Origin: Sphingomonas sp. Leaf10
GTDB taxonomy: Bacteria > Pseudomonadota > Alphaproteobacteria > Sphingomonadales > Sphingomonadaceae
Length of the DNA stretch: 51,399 nucleotides
NCBI RefSeq assembly: GCF_001421245.1
Contig: NZ_LMKE01000001.1
Coordinates: forward strand, 896,036 to 947,434
Direction of reading: 5' to 3'
Below are positions 33,818-42,675 of the stretch, piece by piece. A program made the position numbers and the translations under genes. The notes below the pieces were generated by a model. It did not search any database and was not told the DNA's origin. It saw only the letters and a list, made by a program, of their open reading frames with translations. Each line of letters begins with the position of its first letter. The stretch's first letter is position 1.

Positions 33818-34147
33818 TTATTCGGGCACCATCGCCGCCAGCACATGCCCGTCGGGATCGCGGAAATGAAACCGCCGCCCGCCGGGAAAGGAAAAGATCG
33901 GTTCGACGATCGTGCCGCCCGCGGCTTCGACCGCGGCCAGCGTCGCTTCGAGGTTGTCGACCTGAACGACCGGCAGCATGACCGTCAGCGACGTATCGGC
34001 ATCCAGCCCGACATCGGTATCGCCGGTCGTCGTCGCCGCATAATCCGGTCCGTAATTGGTGAAGGTCCAGCCCATCACCTTCGCGTAGAAGTCCGCCGCC
34101 GGTCCGGTCGACGCGACCGGCAGTTCGAGATAGTTCAGGCGCGCCAT
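33818..34147 (-). CDS. VOC (glyoxalase-fold) family protein
   Basis: A small single-domain protein of 109 residues in the vicinal-oxygen-chelate superfamily (beta-alpha-beta-beta-beta units). It has the opening LNYLELPVASTGPAADFYAKVMGW, the VQVDNLEATLAAVEAAGG helix and the closing HFRDPDGHVLAAM. Such proteins include antibiotic-resistance, glyoxalase and dioxygenase relatives; no specific substrate can be assigned. ATG 34147 has GGGAGGACG just upstream. A 55-base gap separates it from the divergent radical SAM gene. Confidence 0.85.
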   Translation of the reverse strand: MARLNYLELPVASTGPAADFYAKVMGWTFTNYGPDYAATTTGDTDVGLDADTSLTVMLPVVQVDNLEATLAAVEAAGGTIVEPIFSFPGGRRFHFRDPDGHVLAAMVPE

Positions 34148-34203
34148 ATCGTCCTCCCGTTCATGTTCTTGCTTCGTTCTAGATGAGGCAGTAGGATCGC
34201 GCA

Positions 34204-35274
34204 ATGCGCAACCGTCCTGCCCGTGGAGCGACCGACAATGCGGTAAGCAACCGCTTCGCGGCACCGGTGCGCGATGCGAATGGTGATTGGCTCGATTGGC
34301 GCGAGACGGTGGACGGCGCGGAGCCGGTGCTTCGGACGACGGTGACGATCGAACAGCCGCGCACGATCATCGCCCGCAACACCTCCCCCGACATGCCGTT
34401 CGATCGGAGCATCAACGCATATCGGGGTTGTGAGCATGGCTGCATTTACTGTTTCGCGCGGCCGACGCACGCCTATCACGACCTGTCGCCGGGGCTGGAT
34501 TTCGAGACGAAGCTGTTTGCCAAGCCAGAGGCGGCCAAGTTGCTGCGAGCCGAACTCGGCAAGCCCGGCTATGTCGCGCGGCCGATCGCGATGGGGACCA
34601 ATACCGATCCCTATCAACCGATCGAGCGCGAGTGGCGGATCACGCGCGACTGTATCGCGGTGCTGGCGGAGACGAACCATCCGTTGACGATCACGACCAA
34701 GTCGGACCGGGTGGTGCGCGATATCGACCTGCTGGCCCCGATGGCGGCGAAGGGACTGGTCAGTGTCACGCTGTCGGTGACGTCGCTCGACCCGGTCATT
34801 GCGCGGACTCTCGAGCCGCGCGCGCCGCATCCGCTGAAACGACTAGAGGCGGTGGCGAAACTGAGTGCGGCGGGGATCCCGACCTATGTCTCGATCTCGC
34901 CGGTCATTCCCGCGATCACCGATCATGAGGTCGAGCATCTGATCGAACGGGCGGCCGAATCGGGGGCGAACGGTGCGTATTTCCTGCCCGTGCGGCTGCC
35001 GCACGAGGTCGCACCACTGTTCCGCGCATGGCTCGATACGCATTTCCCCGATCGCGCGGGCAAGGTGATGGCGATCGTCCGGTCGCTGCGCGGCGGGCGC
35101 GACAATGATCCGGGGTTCCATTCGCGGATGCGGGGGCAAGGCGTGTGGGGACAATTGCTGGCGACACGCTTCGCCATCGCCTGCCGTCGGCATGGGTTGA
35201 CCGGTGGCCATGCGCCGCTGCGCTGCGACCTGTTCCGCCCGCCGGCCGGGGCGCAGGGCGAGTTGTTCAGCTGA
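34204..35274 (+). CDS. PA0069-family radical SAM protein
   Basis: A 356-residue radical SAM protein of the PA0069/SplB-like family; biochemical function unknown. The cluster-binding cysteines are C76, C80 and C83 in NAYRGCEHGCIYCFARP. Downstream landmarks are AMGTNTDPYQPIE, TITTKSDRVVRDIDLL, VSVTLSVTSLD (SAM-binding strand) and FLPVRLPHEV. SplB-like spore photoproduct lyases share the fold but not this N-terminal segment. ATG 34204; the gene is followed by an M48 protease gene after 60 bases. Confidence 0.88.
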   Translation: MRNRPARGATDNAVSNRFAAPVRDANGDWLDWRETVDGAEPVLRTTVTIEQPRTIIARNTSPDMPFDRSINAYRGCEHGCIYCFARPTHAYHDLSPGLDFETKLFAKPEAAKLLRAELGKPGYVARPIAMGTNTDPYQPIEREWRITRDCIAVLAETNHPLTITTKSDRVVRDIDLLAPMAAKGLVSVTLSVTSLDPVIARTLEPRAPHPLKRLEAVAKLSAAGIPTYVSISPVIPAITDHEVEHLIERAAESGANGAYFLPVRLPHEVAPLFRAWLDTHFPDRAGKVMAIVRSLRGGRDNDPGFHSRMRGQGVWGQLLATRFAIACRRHGLTGGHAPLRCDLFRPPAGAQGELFS

Positions 35275-35334
35275 GCGACGGAACCGTTGTCGTATCGCAA
35301 CGTATTCCGAACGAGACTGAACGGGGACTGGAAG

Positions 35335-36753
35335 ATGACGACACGGATCTGGACCGCGGCCATGCTGTGCGCTGCGACGATCACCACCCCGGCGGCGGCG
35401 CAGACGCGATCGATCTCGCAGAGCGACCGGGCGCAGGGCGCGCAGGCCAATCCGCAGTTGCTGGCGCAATATGGCGGCAAATATTCGGGGCCACAGTCGG
35501 CCTATGTCGAGCGGGTCGGCAAGCGGGTGGCGGTGCAGTCCGGCCTGTCGAACGCCAGCGGCGACTTCACGGTGGCGCTGTTGAATTCGCCGGTCGAGAA
35601 CGCCTTCGCGATCCCCGGCGGCTATGTCTACATCACCCGGCAGTTGCTGGCGCTGATGAACAGCGAGGCGGAACTGGCGGCGGTGATGGGCCATGAGGTC
35701 GGCCATGTCGCCGCGCGGCACAGCAATTCGCGCAGCACCCGTTCGACGCTCGGCACGGTCGGCGCGACGTTACTGGGGGCGGTGACCGGCAGCGATCTGG
35801 TCGGGCGGATCGCCGGGGTCGGATCGCAGCTCTATACCCTGTCGTACAGCCGCAATCAGGAATATCAGGCCGATCAGTTCGGCGTGCGCTATGCAACGGC
35901 GGCGGGCTATGCGCCGTCGGGCATGGCCGATGCGCTGGTGCAGCTGAACGAAGCGCAGGCGTTGGCGGCGCAGACCAGCGGGCGGGGCGGCAACGCCGTG
36001 CCGACATGGATGAGCACCCACCCCAATGGCGCCGATCGCGTCCGCCGGGCGCGGGCGCTGGCGCAGCAGGCCGGTCGCGCGACGACCCAACCGGCACAGG
36101 ACGTGACCTATTTGCGGATGCTGGATGGCCTTCGCTATGACGACGATCCCGCGCAGGGGGTGATCGACGGCACGACCTTCAAGCACCCCGCGCTCCGCAT
36201 CCGCTTCACCGCACCGGCAGGCTATGCGCTGCAGAACGGAACCGACGCGGTGACCATCGCCGGGCAAGGCGGGCAGGCCGAGTTCCGGATGGGGCCGGCC
36301 GGCGATCCGGCGAGCTTCGTGCAGCAGCGGCTGGCGTCGCTGGGGGCGCGGACCGCGGTCGAGCCACAACTGACGAGGATCAACGGCACCGAAGCCGCGA
36401 TCGCGACGACGCGCGCTACCGCCAACAACCAAGCGGTCGATGTGACGATCGTCGCCTATCGCTACCCCTCGGCCATCTATTATTTCCAGATCGTCACGCC
36501 CGCCGGACGCGGCATCGGCCCGTTCGAACCGCTGCTCGACAGCTTCGGCACGCTCAGCCAGGCCGAGGCGAATGCGATCGTCGGCAAGCGCATCCGCATC
36601 GTCACGGTGAGGGCCAACGACACCGTCGATTCGCTCAGCCGGCAAATGGCCTATCCCGATTTCCAGCGCGACCGGTTCCTGACCCTGAACGGGCTGGAGG
36701 ACGGCGCACGGCTGGTGCCGGGGCAGTTGGTGAAGGTCGTGGTGCGAGGCTGA
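35335..36753 (+). CDS. M48-family metalloprotease with C-terminal LysM-like domain
   Basis: A secreted or periplasmic zinc protease of the BepA/LoiP-type M48 family, 472 residues. The signal peptide is MTTRIWTAAMLCAATITTPAAAQ. The active site is H120-E121-x-x-H124 in MGHEVGHVAARH, and EYQADQFGVRYA provides the downstream Glu ligand. The C-terminal third (DTVDSLSRQMAYPDFQRDRFLTLNGL...LVPGQLVKVVV) resembles a LysM-like cell-wall binding module. ATG 35335 is preferred to the in-frame ATG at 35287 because it gives a clean signal peptide and has GGGGACTGGAAG upstream. Roles of such proteases include outer-membrane protein quality control. Confidence 0.88.
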   Translation: MTTRIWTAAMLCAATITTPAAAQTRSISQSDRAQGAQANPQLLAQYGGKYSGPQSAYVERVGKRVAVQSGLSNASGDFTVALLNSPVENAFAIPGGYVYITRQLLALMNSEAELAAVMGHEVGHVAARHSNSRSTRSTLGTVGATLLGAVTGSDLVGRIAGVGSQLYTLSYSRNQEYQADQFGVRYATAAGYAPSGMADALVQLNEAQALAAQTSGRGGNAVPTWMSTHPNGADRVRRARALAQQAGRATTQPAQDVTYLRMLDGLRYDDDPAQGVIDGTTFKHPALRIRFTAPAGYALQNGTDAVTIAGQGGQAEFRMGPAGDPASFVQQRLASLGARTAVEPQLTRINGTEAAIATTRATANNQAVDVTIVAYRYPSAIYYFQIVTPAGRGIGPFEPLLDSFGTLSQAEANAIVGKRIRIVTVRANDTVDSLSRQMAYPDFQRDRFLTLNGLEDGARLVPGQLVKVVVRG

Positions 36754-36792
36754 CCCCTTCACCTCGCCCTTCGGCCATGCGAAGGGCGGGCG

Positions 36793-37959
36793 ATGACCAG
36801 CCATGACGTCATCATCCTAGGCGCGGGCGGTGCGGGCCTGTTCTGCGCCGGGATCGCCGCGCAGCGCGGGCGGCGGGTGCTGGTCGTCGACCATGCGCCC
36901 GAGCCGGGACGCAAGATCGTCATTTCAGGCGGCGGGCGGTGCAACTTCACCAATATCGGGGCGAGCTGGGATCGCTATGTGTCGGCCAATCCGCAATTCG
37001 CGCGATCGGCACTGTGGCGCTACACGGCACAGGACTTTGTCGCGCTGGTGGATCGGTACGGCATCGCGTGGCACGAGAAGACGCTGGGGCAGTTGTTCTG
37101 CGACGGGTCGGCACGGCAGATCGTGGCAATGCTGCTCGACGAGGCGGCGGGCGCGGATATCGCGCTCGGCCAGCCGATCCGCGACGTGAGTCATGCTGAC
37201 GGCGTGTTCACCGTCGTGCATGGGGACCGTAGCGCCACCGCGCCGTCGCTGGTCGTCGCGACCGGTGGACCGTCGATCCCGAAGCTCGGCGCGACGGGGT
37301 TCGCCTATGATCTTGCCAAGCGCTTCGGGCTGAAGCTGGTCGAGCCGCGGCCGGCATTGGTGCCGTTGACGCTGCCGCCCGAGGATGCGCTGTTCCGCGA
37401 ATTGTCGGGAGTCGCGACCGAGGTCGTGGCGGGGGCCGGCAAGGCGAAGTTTCGCGAGGCGGCCTTGTTCACCCATCGCGGGCTGTCGGGACCGGCGATC
37501 CTGCAGGCGTCGTCCTATTGGCGGCATCGCGAGGCGGTGACGATCGATTTCGTACCCGACCAACCACCGGGCTGGCTGCTCGCGACCAAGCGCGCGCGTC
37601 CCCGCGCCGGGCTGCGGTCGGCGTTGGGAGCCGCCCTGCCCGACCGGCTGGCGGAAGCGCTGGCGGCGAAGTTCGAGGTGACGGGCGAACTCGGCAATGC
37701 GCGCGATGCGGTGCTGGGCGATATCGAACGGCGGCTGTCGGGCTGGGAATTCCATCCCAACGGCACCGAAGGCTTTGCCAAGGCGGAGGTGACCGTCGGC
37801 GGCGTCGCGACCGATGGGCTGAATCAGAAGACGATGGCGGCAAAGCATCTGCCCGGCCTGTATGTCATCGGCGAGGCCGTCGACGTGACCGGCTGGCTCG
37901 GGGGCTATAACTTCCAATGGGCATGGTCGAGCGGCTGGGCGGCGGGACAGGCGGTGTGA
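36793..37959 (+). CDS. NAD(P)/FAD-dependent oxidoreductase, BaiN/YhiN (HI0933) family
   Basis: A 388-residue flavoprotein of the HI0933/BaiN-type family, with the N-terminal FAD motif DVIILGAGGAGLFCAG, GRKIVISGGGRCNFTN, the TGGPSIPKLGATG middle segment, and the C-terminal FAD loop ETVGGVATDGLNQKTMAAKH-like region followed by GLYVIGEAVDVTGWLGGYNFQWAWSSG. Family members reduce unsaturated compounds or have no known function. Its stop overlaps the start of a DNA glycosylase gene (GTGA), pairing the two genes. Confidence 0.88.
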   Translation: MTSHDVIILGAGGAGLFCAGIAAQRGRRVLVVDHAPEPGRKIVISGGGRCNFTNIGASWDRYVSANPQFARSALWRYTAQDFVALVDRYGIAWHEKTLGQLFCDGSARQIVAMLLDEAAGADIALGQPIRDVSHADGVFTVVHGDRSATAPSLVVATGGPSIPKLGATGFAYDLAKRFGLKLVEPRPALVPLTLPPEDALFRELSGVATEVVAGAGKAKFREAALFTHRGLSGPAILQASSYWRHREAVTIDFVPDQPPGWLLATKRARPRAGLRSALGAALPDRLAEALAAKFEVTGELGNARDAVLGDIERRLSGWEFHPNGTEGFAKAEVTVGGVATDGLNQKTMAAKHLPGLYVIGEAVDVTGWLGGYNFQWAWSSGWAAGQAV

Positions 37960-38456
37960 CGCGCAAGGCGTCGTTCCCGCCGGTCGTGGATGCGGGGACG
38001 CGCGTGCTGATCCTTGGCAGCCTGCCGGGCGACGCCTCGCTGGCGGCGGGGCGCTATTACGCGCATCCGCAGAACCAGTTCTGGCGATTGCTGTCGCCGG
38101 TGGTCGGCGTCGACCTGCCGGTGCTGGGCTATGACGCGCGACTGGCCGCGCTTCAGGCAGCGGGCATCGGCTTGTGGGACGTGGTGGCGAGTGCGACCCG
38201 CCCCGGCAGCAGCGACGCCGCGATCCGCGATGCGACCGCGAACGACGTTGCGGCGCTAATCCCTACCCTGCCCGCGTTGCGGCTGGTGGCGTTCAATGGG
38301 GGTACGGCTTGGAAGGCCGGACGCTGTTTGGTGGCAGGCGTCGAGACGCTGGCGCTGCCGTCGAGCAGTCCGCTGCATACGGTCGGGGTAGCAGCGAAAC
38401 AGCCGGCTTGGGATGCCATCGCCCGGTTTGTTTGGGCTAGGAGAGGGACGAGGTGA
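37956..38456 (+). CDS. DNA-deoxyinosine (hypoxanthine-DNA) glycosylase
   Basis: A 166-residue uracil-DNA-glycosylase-superfamily protein of the hypoxanthine-DNA glycosylase type, which excises deaminated adenine (inosine). Landmarks are LILGSLPGDASLAAGRYYAHPQNQFWRLL (motif A and the Asn-containing HPQNQFW), LQAAGIGLWDVV and the C-terminal LPSSSPLHTVG loop. The GTG at 37956 overlaps the flavoprotein stop; the in-frame ATG at 37917 lies inside that gene. A distinct uracil-glycosylase-like gene is present at 30814, so two UDG-fold proteins occur in the window. Confidence 0.88.
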   Translation: MTRKASFPPVVDAGTRVLILGSLPGDASLAAGRYYAHPQNQFWRLLSPVVGVDLPVLGYDARLAALQAAGIGLWDVVASATRPGSSDAAIRDATANDVAALIPTLPALRLVAFNGGTAWKAGRCLVAGVETLALPSSSPLHTVGVAAKQPAWDAIARFVWARRGTR

Positions 38457-38515
38457 CGCCTCCTTGTAACTGCGGATCATACCCGGCAGGATTGCTACCG
38501 AGGAGCCTCAAGTCG

Positions 38516-38734
38516 ATGAGCAGGGACGCCCGGGATTCAATCCGATTATGGACAACCAGTCTTGCCATCTTTGGGTTCATATGGGCCGCATGGCACTTTA
38601 GTTGGTTCGACGGAGTGTCTGACGGGTGGTTCGGCTCGATCGCCGGCCTACTTGGCTTCGTTAACCTTGCGCTGTTCTTCCACGGCCTATGGCAACGCCG
38701 GGATACCAACCCCGACCATCCGAACCGGCGCTGA
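38516..38734 (+). CDS. Small two-helix membrane protein
   Basis: Family not recognised. The 72-residue product (from ATG 38516) has two hydrophobic stretches, TTSLAIFGFIWAAWHFSW and WFGSIAGLLGFVNLALFFHGLW, with a charged N-terminus and a polar C-terminus (QRRDTNPDHPNRR). AGGAGCC lies about 10 bases upstream of this ATG, which is why it is preferred to the in-frame ATG at 38453. Nearby sequence is a little lower in G+C than most of the window. Confidence 0.6.
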   Translation: MSRDARDSIRLWTTSLAIFGFIWAAWHFSWFDGVSDGWFGSIAGLLGFVNLALFFHGLWQRRDTNPDHPNRR

Positions 38735-38753
38735 TCGGGGACGTTCGTCGGTG

Positions 38754-39119
38754 ATGTCGCTTCGGACCCGGCTCGCGTTACTCCTGCTGACGACCATCGT
38801 TCTGGCAGACGGTTGCCATCGCCCGACGCTCGACCATTCCGAATTGGCAGCGATCCGGTCGGGTGCAGTGCGGCTCATGCGGATGCAGGCCACGCAGCCC
38901 TCCCACGACGAACCTGCGTCTGACGACTGGCCGATCGCCATCCAGCAGCTCCGTCCTGACCGGGTGATTGTCCGCCAGCAAAGCGTCTATATCATCACCA
39001 CATCTTGGTTCGACGGCGGTTGGGGATATTACGTCACCCACGATCGATCGGCTACGGCGCTTCCCAATGTCTGCTACCGTCCAATCGGCAAGGATGTTTA
39101 CTGGCACGACTCCTGCTAA
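38754..39119 (+). CDS. Small exported hypothetical protein
   Basis: Family not recognised. The 121-residue product has an N-terminal hydrophobic segment (LALLLLTTIVLADGCHRP) that may be a signal anchor or a weak lipoprotein signal (Cys after ADG is a poor lipobox). The mature region has a strand-rich second half (RPDRVIVRQQSVYIITTSWFDGGWGYYVTH) and ends VYWHDSC. ATG 38754 is chosen; GTG 38751 is adjacent. It follows the membrane protein by 19 bases and reads into an intergenic gap before xseB. Possibly one unit with the previous gene. Confidence 0.55.
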   Translation: MSLRTRLALLLLTTIVLADGCHRPTLDHSELAAIRSGAVRLMRMQATQPSHDEPASDDWPIAIQQLRPDRVIVRQQSVYIITTSWFDGGWGYYVTHDRSATALPNVCYRPIGKDVYWHDSC

Positions 39120-39222
39120 CACTGCCCGGTATCGATCTCATCCGTCCTTAATCTTCGGCAATTTCCGCGACCGGTCGCTCCCCGGTTGCAATCGCCCTGC
39201 CCCCTGCCCCATAGCGTCGCTT

Positions 39223-39465
39223 ATGTCCGACGAACGCGATGTTTCCGCCCTGTCCTTCGAAGATGCGCTCCGCGAACTCGAGGGAATCGTAAGCCGGTTG
39301 GAGACGGGTCAGGAAGACCTTCAGACCGCGATCGACCTGTATGCCCGTGGCGACCTGCTGCGTGCGCAATGTGCCGCGCGGCTCGATGCGGCGCAGGCGC
39401 GGATCGAAGCGATCCGGGTCGATGCCGAAGGGCGCGCCTCGACCCAGCCGTTCGACGCGCAATAA
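39223..39465 (+). CDS. xseB: Exodeoxyribonuclease VII small subunit
   Basis: Small partner of XseA in the single-strand-specific exonuclease VII. The 80-residue protein has the family core LSFEDALRELEGIVSRLETGQEDLQTAIDLYARG followed by LLRAQCAARLDAAQARIEAI. The stop TAA overlaps the ATG of ispA (TAATG), an arrangement seen in many proteobacteria. XseA is not in this window. Confidence 0.93.
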   Translation: MSDERDVSALSFEDALRELEGIVSRLETGQEDLQTAIDLYARGDLLRAQCAARLDAAQARIEAIRVDAEGRASTQPFDAQ

Positions 39466-40370
39466 TGGCGACGATCGCGCCGCCGGTGTCGCTGAACGCC
39501 GCCCTCCGCGAAATCTCGGCAGAGATGGATCGGCAGTTCGATGCGCTGCTGCCGGTACCCGGCGATCCGCGCGCGAACCTGTACCGGGCGATGCGGCATG
39601 CCGCGATCGGCGGCGGCAAGCGGCTGCGGCCGTTGCTGGTGTTCGCGACCGCGCGGCTGTTCAACGTCGAGCGAACCCGTGCCGCCCGCGCCGCGCTCGC
39701 GATCGAATGTATCCATGTCTACAGCCTGATCCACGACGATTTGCCGGCGATGGACGACGATGACATGCGGCGCGGCAAGCCGACCGTGCACAAGGCGTAT
39801 GACGAAGCGACCGCGATCCTGGCCGGCGACTGTCTGCACGCGCTGGCATTTGAAATTCTGGCGCATGAAGCGACCCATCCCGACAGCCATGTTCGGATCG
39901 AACTGATCGACGATCTGGCCCATGCATCCGGTCCGTCGGGTATGGCGGGCGGGCAGGCCATGGACCTAGAAGCCGAGGAAACCAGCTTCGACCTGAACAC
40001 CGTGACCCGGTTACAGGCGATGAAGACCGGCGCACTAATCGCGTGTTCGGTGGAAGCCGGTGCGATCCTCGGCCGGCTGCCGTCCGATCAGCGCACTTCG
40101 CTGCGCGGCTATGCGCGCGACATCGGCCTCGCCTTCCAAATCGCCGACGACATTCTCGACGTCGAGGGCGACGAGGCGGCGGTCGGCAAGGCGCTGCGCA
40201 AGGATGGCGAGGCGGGCAAGGAGACGTTCCTGTCGCTGCTCGGCCTCGATCGCGCGCGCGAACAGGCGCGGTTGCTGGTCGAACAGTCGATCGAACATCT
40301 GCGGGACTTCGGCCATGAAGCCGACCTGCTGCGCGCCATCGCCCGCTATGTGCTGGAGCGCGATCGGTGA
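39465..40370 (+). CDS. ispA: Farnesyl/geranyl diphosphate synthase (short-chain polyprenyl synthase)
   Basis: Condenses IPP with DMAPP/GPP to make farnesyl diphosphate for quinones, undecaprenyl lipid and carotenoids. The 301-residue protein has the first Asp-rich motif D91-D92-LPAMD (in SLIHDDLPAMDDDDMRRG), the GGGKRLRPLL IPP-binding motif, and the second DDxxD in AFQIADDILDVEGD. The residues upstream of the first Asp motif (CIHVYSLIH) fit the short-chain class. xseB-ispA overlap by one base (TAATG), and the coaD GTG overlaps this stop. Confidence 0.93.
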   Translation: MATIAPPVSLNAALREISAEMDRQFDALLPVPGDPRANLYRAMRHAAIGGGKRLRPLLVFATARLFNVERTRAARAALAIECIHVYSLIHDDLPAMDDDDMRRGKPTVHKAYDEATAILAGDCLHALAFEILAHEATHPDSHVRIELIDDLAHASGPSGMAGGQAMDLEAEETSFDLNTVTRLQAMKTGALIACSVEAGAILGRLPSDQRTSLRGYARDIGLAFQIADDILDVEGDEAAVGKALRKDGEAGKETFLSLLGLDRAREQARLLVEQSIEHLRDFGHEADLLRAIARYVLERDR

Positions 40371-40867
40371 GGATCGGCGTTTATCCCGGGACCTTCGATC
40401 CGATCACGCGCGGGCATATGGATATTATCCGGCGTGGTGCAAAGCTGGTCGACCGGTTGGTCATCGGCGTTACGACAAACCCTTCAAAATCGCCAATGTT
40501 TTCGCTCGACGAACGCTTAGCGATGGTCGAGCGCGAGGTGGCCGAGGTCGGGGGCGATATCCGGGTAGTCGCGTTCGATGCGCTGCTGATGACCTTTGCC
40601 GAGCGGCAGGGAGCGAACGTGATCGTGCGGGGACTGCGTGCCGTCGCCGATTTCGAATATGAGTATCAGATGGCGGGCATGAACCAGCAGCTGAACGACC
40701 GGATCGAGACGGTCTTCCTGATGGCGGACGTGTCGCTGCAACCGATCGCGTCGCGGCTGGTCAAGGAAATCGCGATGTATGGCGGGTCGATCGCCAAGTT
40801 CGTGTCGCCGGCGGTGTGTGAGGACGTGGTCGCGAGGGTCGAGAAGCTGGGGCGCAAGGGCGACTAA
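40367..40867 (+). CDS. coaD: Phosphopantetheine adenylyltransferase
   Basis: Fourth step of CoA synthesis: adenylates 4'-phosphopantetheine. The 166-residue protein begins RIGVYPGTFDPITRGHMDIIRRG (the TxGH motif) and ends with VSLQPIASRLVKEIAMYGG, the segment that in E. coli reads ISSSLVKEV. The start is GTG 40367, overlapping the ispA stop (GTGA). The stop overlaps the end of the convergent DedA gene by 3 bases. Confidence 0.95.
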   Translation: MRIGVYPGTFDPITRGHMDIIRRGAKLVDRLVIGVTTNPSKSPMFSLDERLAMVEREVAEVGGDIRVVAFDALLMTFAERQGANVIVRGLRAVADFEYEYQMAGMNQQLNDRIETVFLMADVSLQPIASRLVKEIAMYGGSIAKFVSPAVCEDVVARVEKLGRKGD

Positions 40868-41415
40868 CGCCGGCGCCACCACCAGGTCAGGCCGCCCAAC
40901 AGCAGGATCGCGATGCCGCCGCCGGCCAGTACCTGCCAAGACGGCAGCCAGCGGCCGATGAGTTCGCTGAGGCCATGGCCGAACCAATAGCCGATCGAGA
41001 CGAAGATCGTCGCCCAGAGGAGCGCCGCCGATCCGTTGAGGATGGCAAAGCGTGCCAGCGGCAGGTGGGTGGTGCCGATCGCGACCGGGCTGACGGTGCG
41101 TAACCCGTAGAGGAAGCGGAAGGCGAAGACGAACAGCGTCGGATGCCGTTCGAACGTCGACAAGGCGCGGGCAAAGGCGGGCTTATCCTGCCAGCGTACG
41201 ACGCGCGGATGATGGCGGAAGCGGCGCCCGGCGGCGAAAAACAACTGGTCGGCGATGAACGATCCGATCGCGGCAGCGAGGATCGCACCGACATATGGCA
41301 GCACCCCGCGCTGGACCATGATCCCGCCGAGGATCACGACCGTCTCCCCCTCCACGCCCGCGCCCAGCACCAATGCGGCAAGGCCGTAGCGGGCGATCAG
41401 TGCTTCGATCGTCAT
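40864..41415 (-). CDS. DedA-family membrane protein
   Basis: Integral inner-membrane protein of the DedA/SNARE-associated superfamily, implicated in lipid flipping, envelope homeostasis and proton-motive-force maintenance. The 183-residue protein shows hydrophobic segments at ALVLGAGVEGETVVILGGI, AILAAAIGSFIADQLFFAAG, and at the C-terminus LAGGGIAILLLGGLTWWW. The conserved RFLYGLRTVSPVAIG motif is present near 110. ATG 41415 (MTIEALIARYG) is preferred to the in-frame 41451, which adds only Cys/Arg-rich residues. It is convergent with coaD. Confidence 0.88.
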   Translation of the reverse strand: MTIEALIARYGLAALVLGAGVEGETVVILGGIMVQRGVLPYVGAILAAAIGSFIADQLFFAAGRRFRHHPRVVRWQDKPAFARALSTFERHPTLFVFAFRFLYGLRTVSPVAIGTTHLPLARFAILNGSAALLWATIFVSIGYWFGHGLSELIGRWLPSWQVLAGGGIAILLLGGLTWWWRRR

Positions 41416-41506
41416 AAGCGGGCTTTCGGCATGGCGGCACCGTAGCGGCAAGTCTTCGCGGGTAAAGCGAAACGCGCCCCTTTCGTGCGACCGGTACCAG
41501 CGCTAG

Positions 41507-42547
41507 ATGCCGGACATGCTTGCTCCTCCCCTTCCCTCGCGCGCCCGGCCGGGCGCAATCGCCCGCTGGCTGTGGTGGGTCGCGGCGCTGATCGTGGCGA
41601 TGGTGGTGGTCGGGGGCATCACGCGCCTGACCGAATCCGGGCTGTCGATCACCGAATGGAAGCCGCTGTCGGGGACGATCCCGCCGCTCAACGCCGCGCA
41701 GTGGGAGGCGGAGTTCGCCAATTACCGCCGCATCCCGGAATATCAGCTGCTTAATCAGGGCATGACGCTGGCGCAGTTCAAGGGCATCTTCTTCTGGGAA
41801 TATGTCCACCGGCTGCTGGGGCGCGTAATCGGGCTGGCCTTTGCCCTGCCGCTTGCGTGGTTCTGGATACGCGGCGCGATCCCGGCCGGGTATAAGGGGC
41901 GGTTGCTGGCGCTGTTGGCGCTGGGCGGGCTGCAGGGGGCGATCGGGTGGTGGATGGTAGCGTCCGGGCTGGCGGTGCGGACTGACGTGTCGCACATCCG
42001 GTTGGCGGTGCATCTGCTCAACGCGCTGTTCATTCTTGCGGGGACGGTATGGACCGCGCTCGACCTGCGCGAGTTGGCAGCGGATCGCTATGCGCGGCCG
42101 GCGCGGATGACGGCGATCGGCGGGGTCGCGGGGCTGGTGCTGTTCGTGCAGCTGTTGTTCGGGGCATGGGTCGCCGGGCTGAATGCCGGGCTGGTCACCG
42201 ATGAGTGGCCGCTGATGAATGGGCGGTCCTTTCCGGCGGACGAATGGGCGGCGCGCAGTCCGTTGGATGCGATCGTCAACGATCCGTACGTCGTGCACTT
42301 CATTCACCGCTGGTGGGCATGGGTGACGGTCGCGGCGCTGATCGTGCTGGCGCGCGCCGCGAAACGGGCCGGGCATCCGAAGGTGGCGAAGGTGGTACAT
42401 ATCGCATTCGGCATTCAGATCCTGCTGGGCATCGCCACCGTCATGACCGGGGTGCGGATCGAGCTGGCGGCGCTGCATCAGTTCGTGGGGGCGATGCTGG
42501 TCGTGGCGACGACGTGGGCGGCGCATACGACCGGTCGACGGGCATAG
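41507..42547 (+). CDS. ctaA: Heme A synthase (COX15/CtaA)
   Basis: Hydroxylates the C8 methyl of heme O to give heme A for cytochrome c oxidase; eight-helix membrane protein. The 346-residue protein has conserved heme-ligand His residues H101 (EYVHRLLGR), H168 (RLAVHLLNAL), H266 (FIHRWWAW) and H323 (ALHQFVGA), and the loop WKPLSGTIPPLN. This is the long type with two heme domains. Its partner CtaB is not in the window. It starts 91 bases upstream-divergent from DedA and stands 128 bases before rplM. Confidence 0.93.
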   Translation: MPDMLAPPLPSRARPGAIARWLWWVAALIVAMVVVGGITRLTESGLSITEWKPLSGTIPPLNAAQWEAEFANYRRIPEYQLLNQGMTLAQFKGIFFWEYVHRLLGRVIGLAFALPLAWFWIRGAIPAGYKGRLLALLALGGLQGAIGWWMVASGLAVRTDVSHIRLAVHLLNALFILAGTVWTALDLRELAADRYARPARMTAIGGVAGLVLFVQLLFGAWVAGLNAGLVTDEWPLMNGRSFPADEWAARSPLDAIVNDPYVVHFIHRWWAWVTVAALIVLARAAKRAGHPKVAKVVHIAFGIQILLGIATVMTGVRIELAALHQFVGAMLVVATTWAAHTTGRRA

Positions 42548-42675
42548 GGTATCCAGATACCTGTCAGCAAAGCCGCGCTTTGCTTGACTTTAGCGCCCGG
42601 TTTCGGCAATTGCCCGGCGTTCGCACCGCTCCGGTTCGGGGTGGATGCGGTTAACTTCCGAAAGGTCCAACGCCC

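Noticed and set aside
42584..42612. TTGACT with CAATTG 17 bases on as a promoter of rplM
   Set aside because: The -35 is good but the -10 is poor; without a transcription start it is not listed as a promoter.
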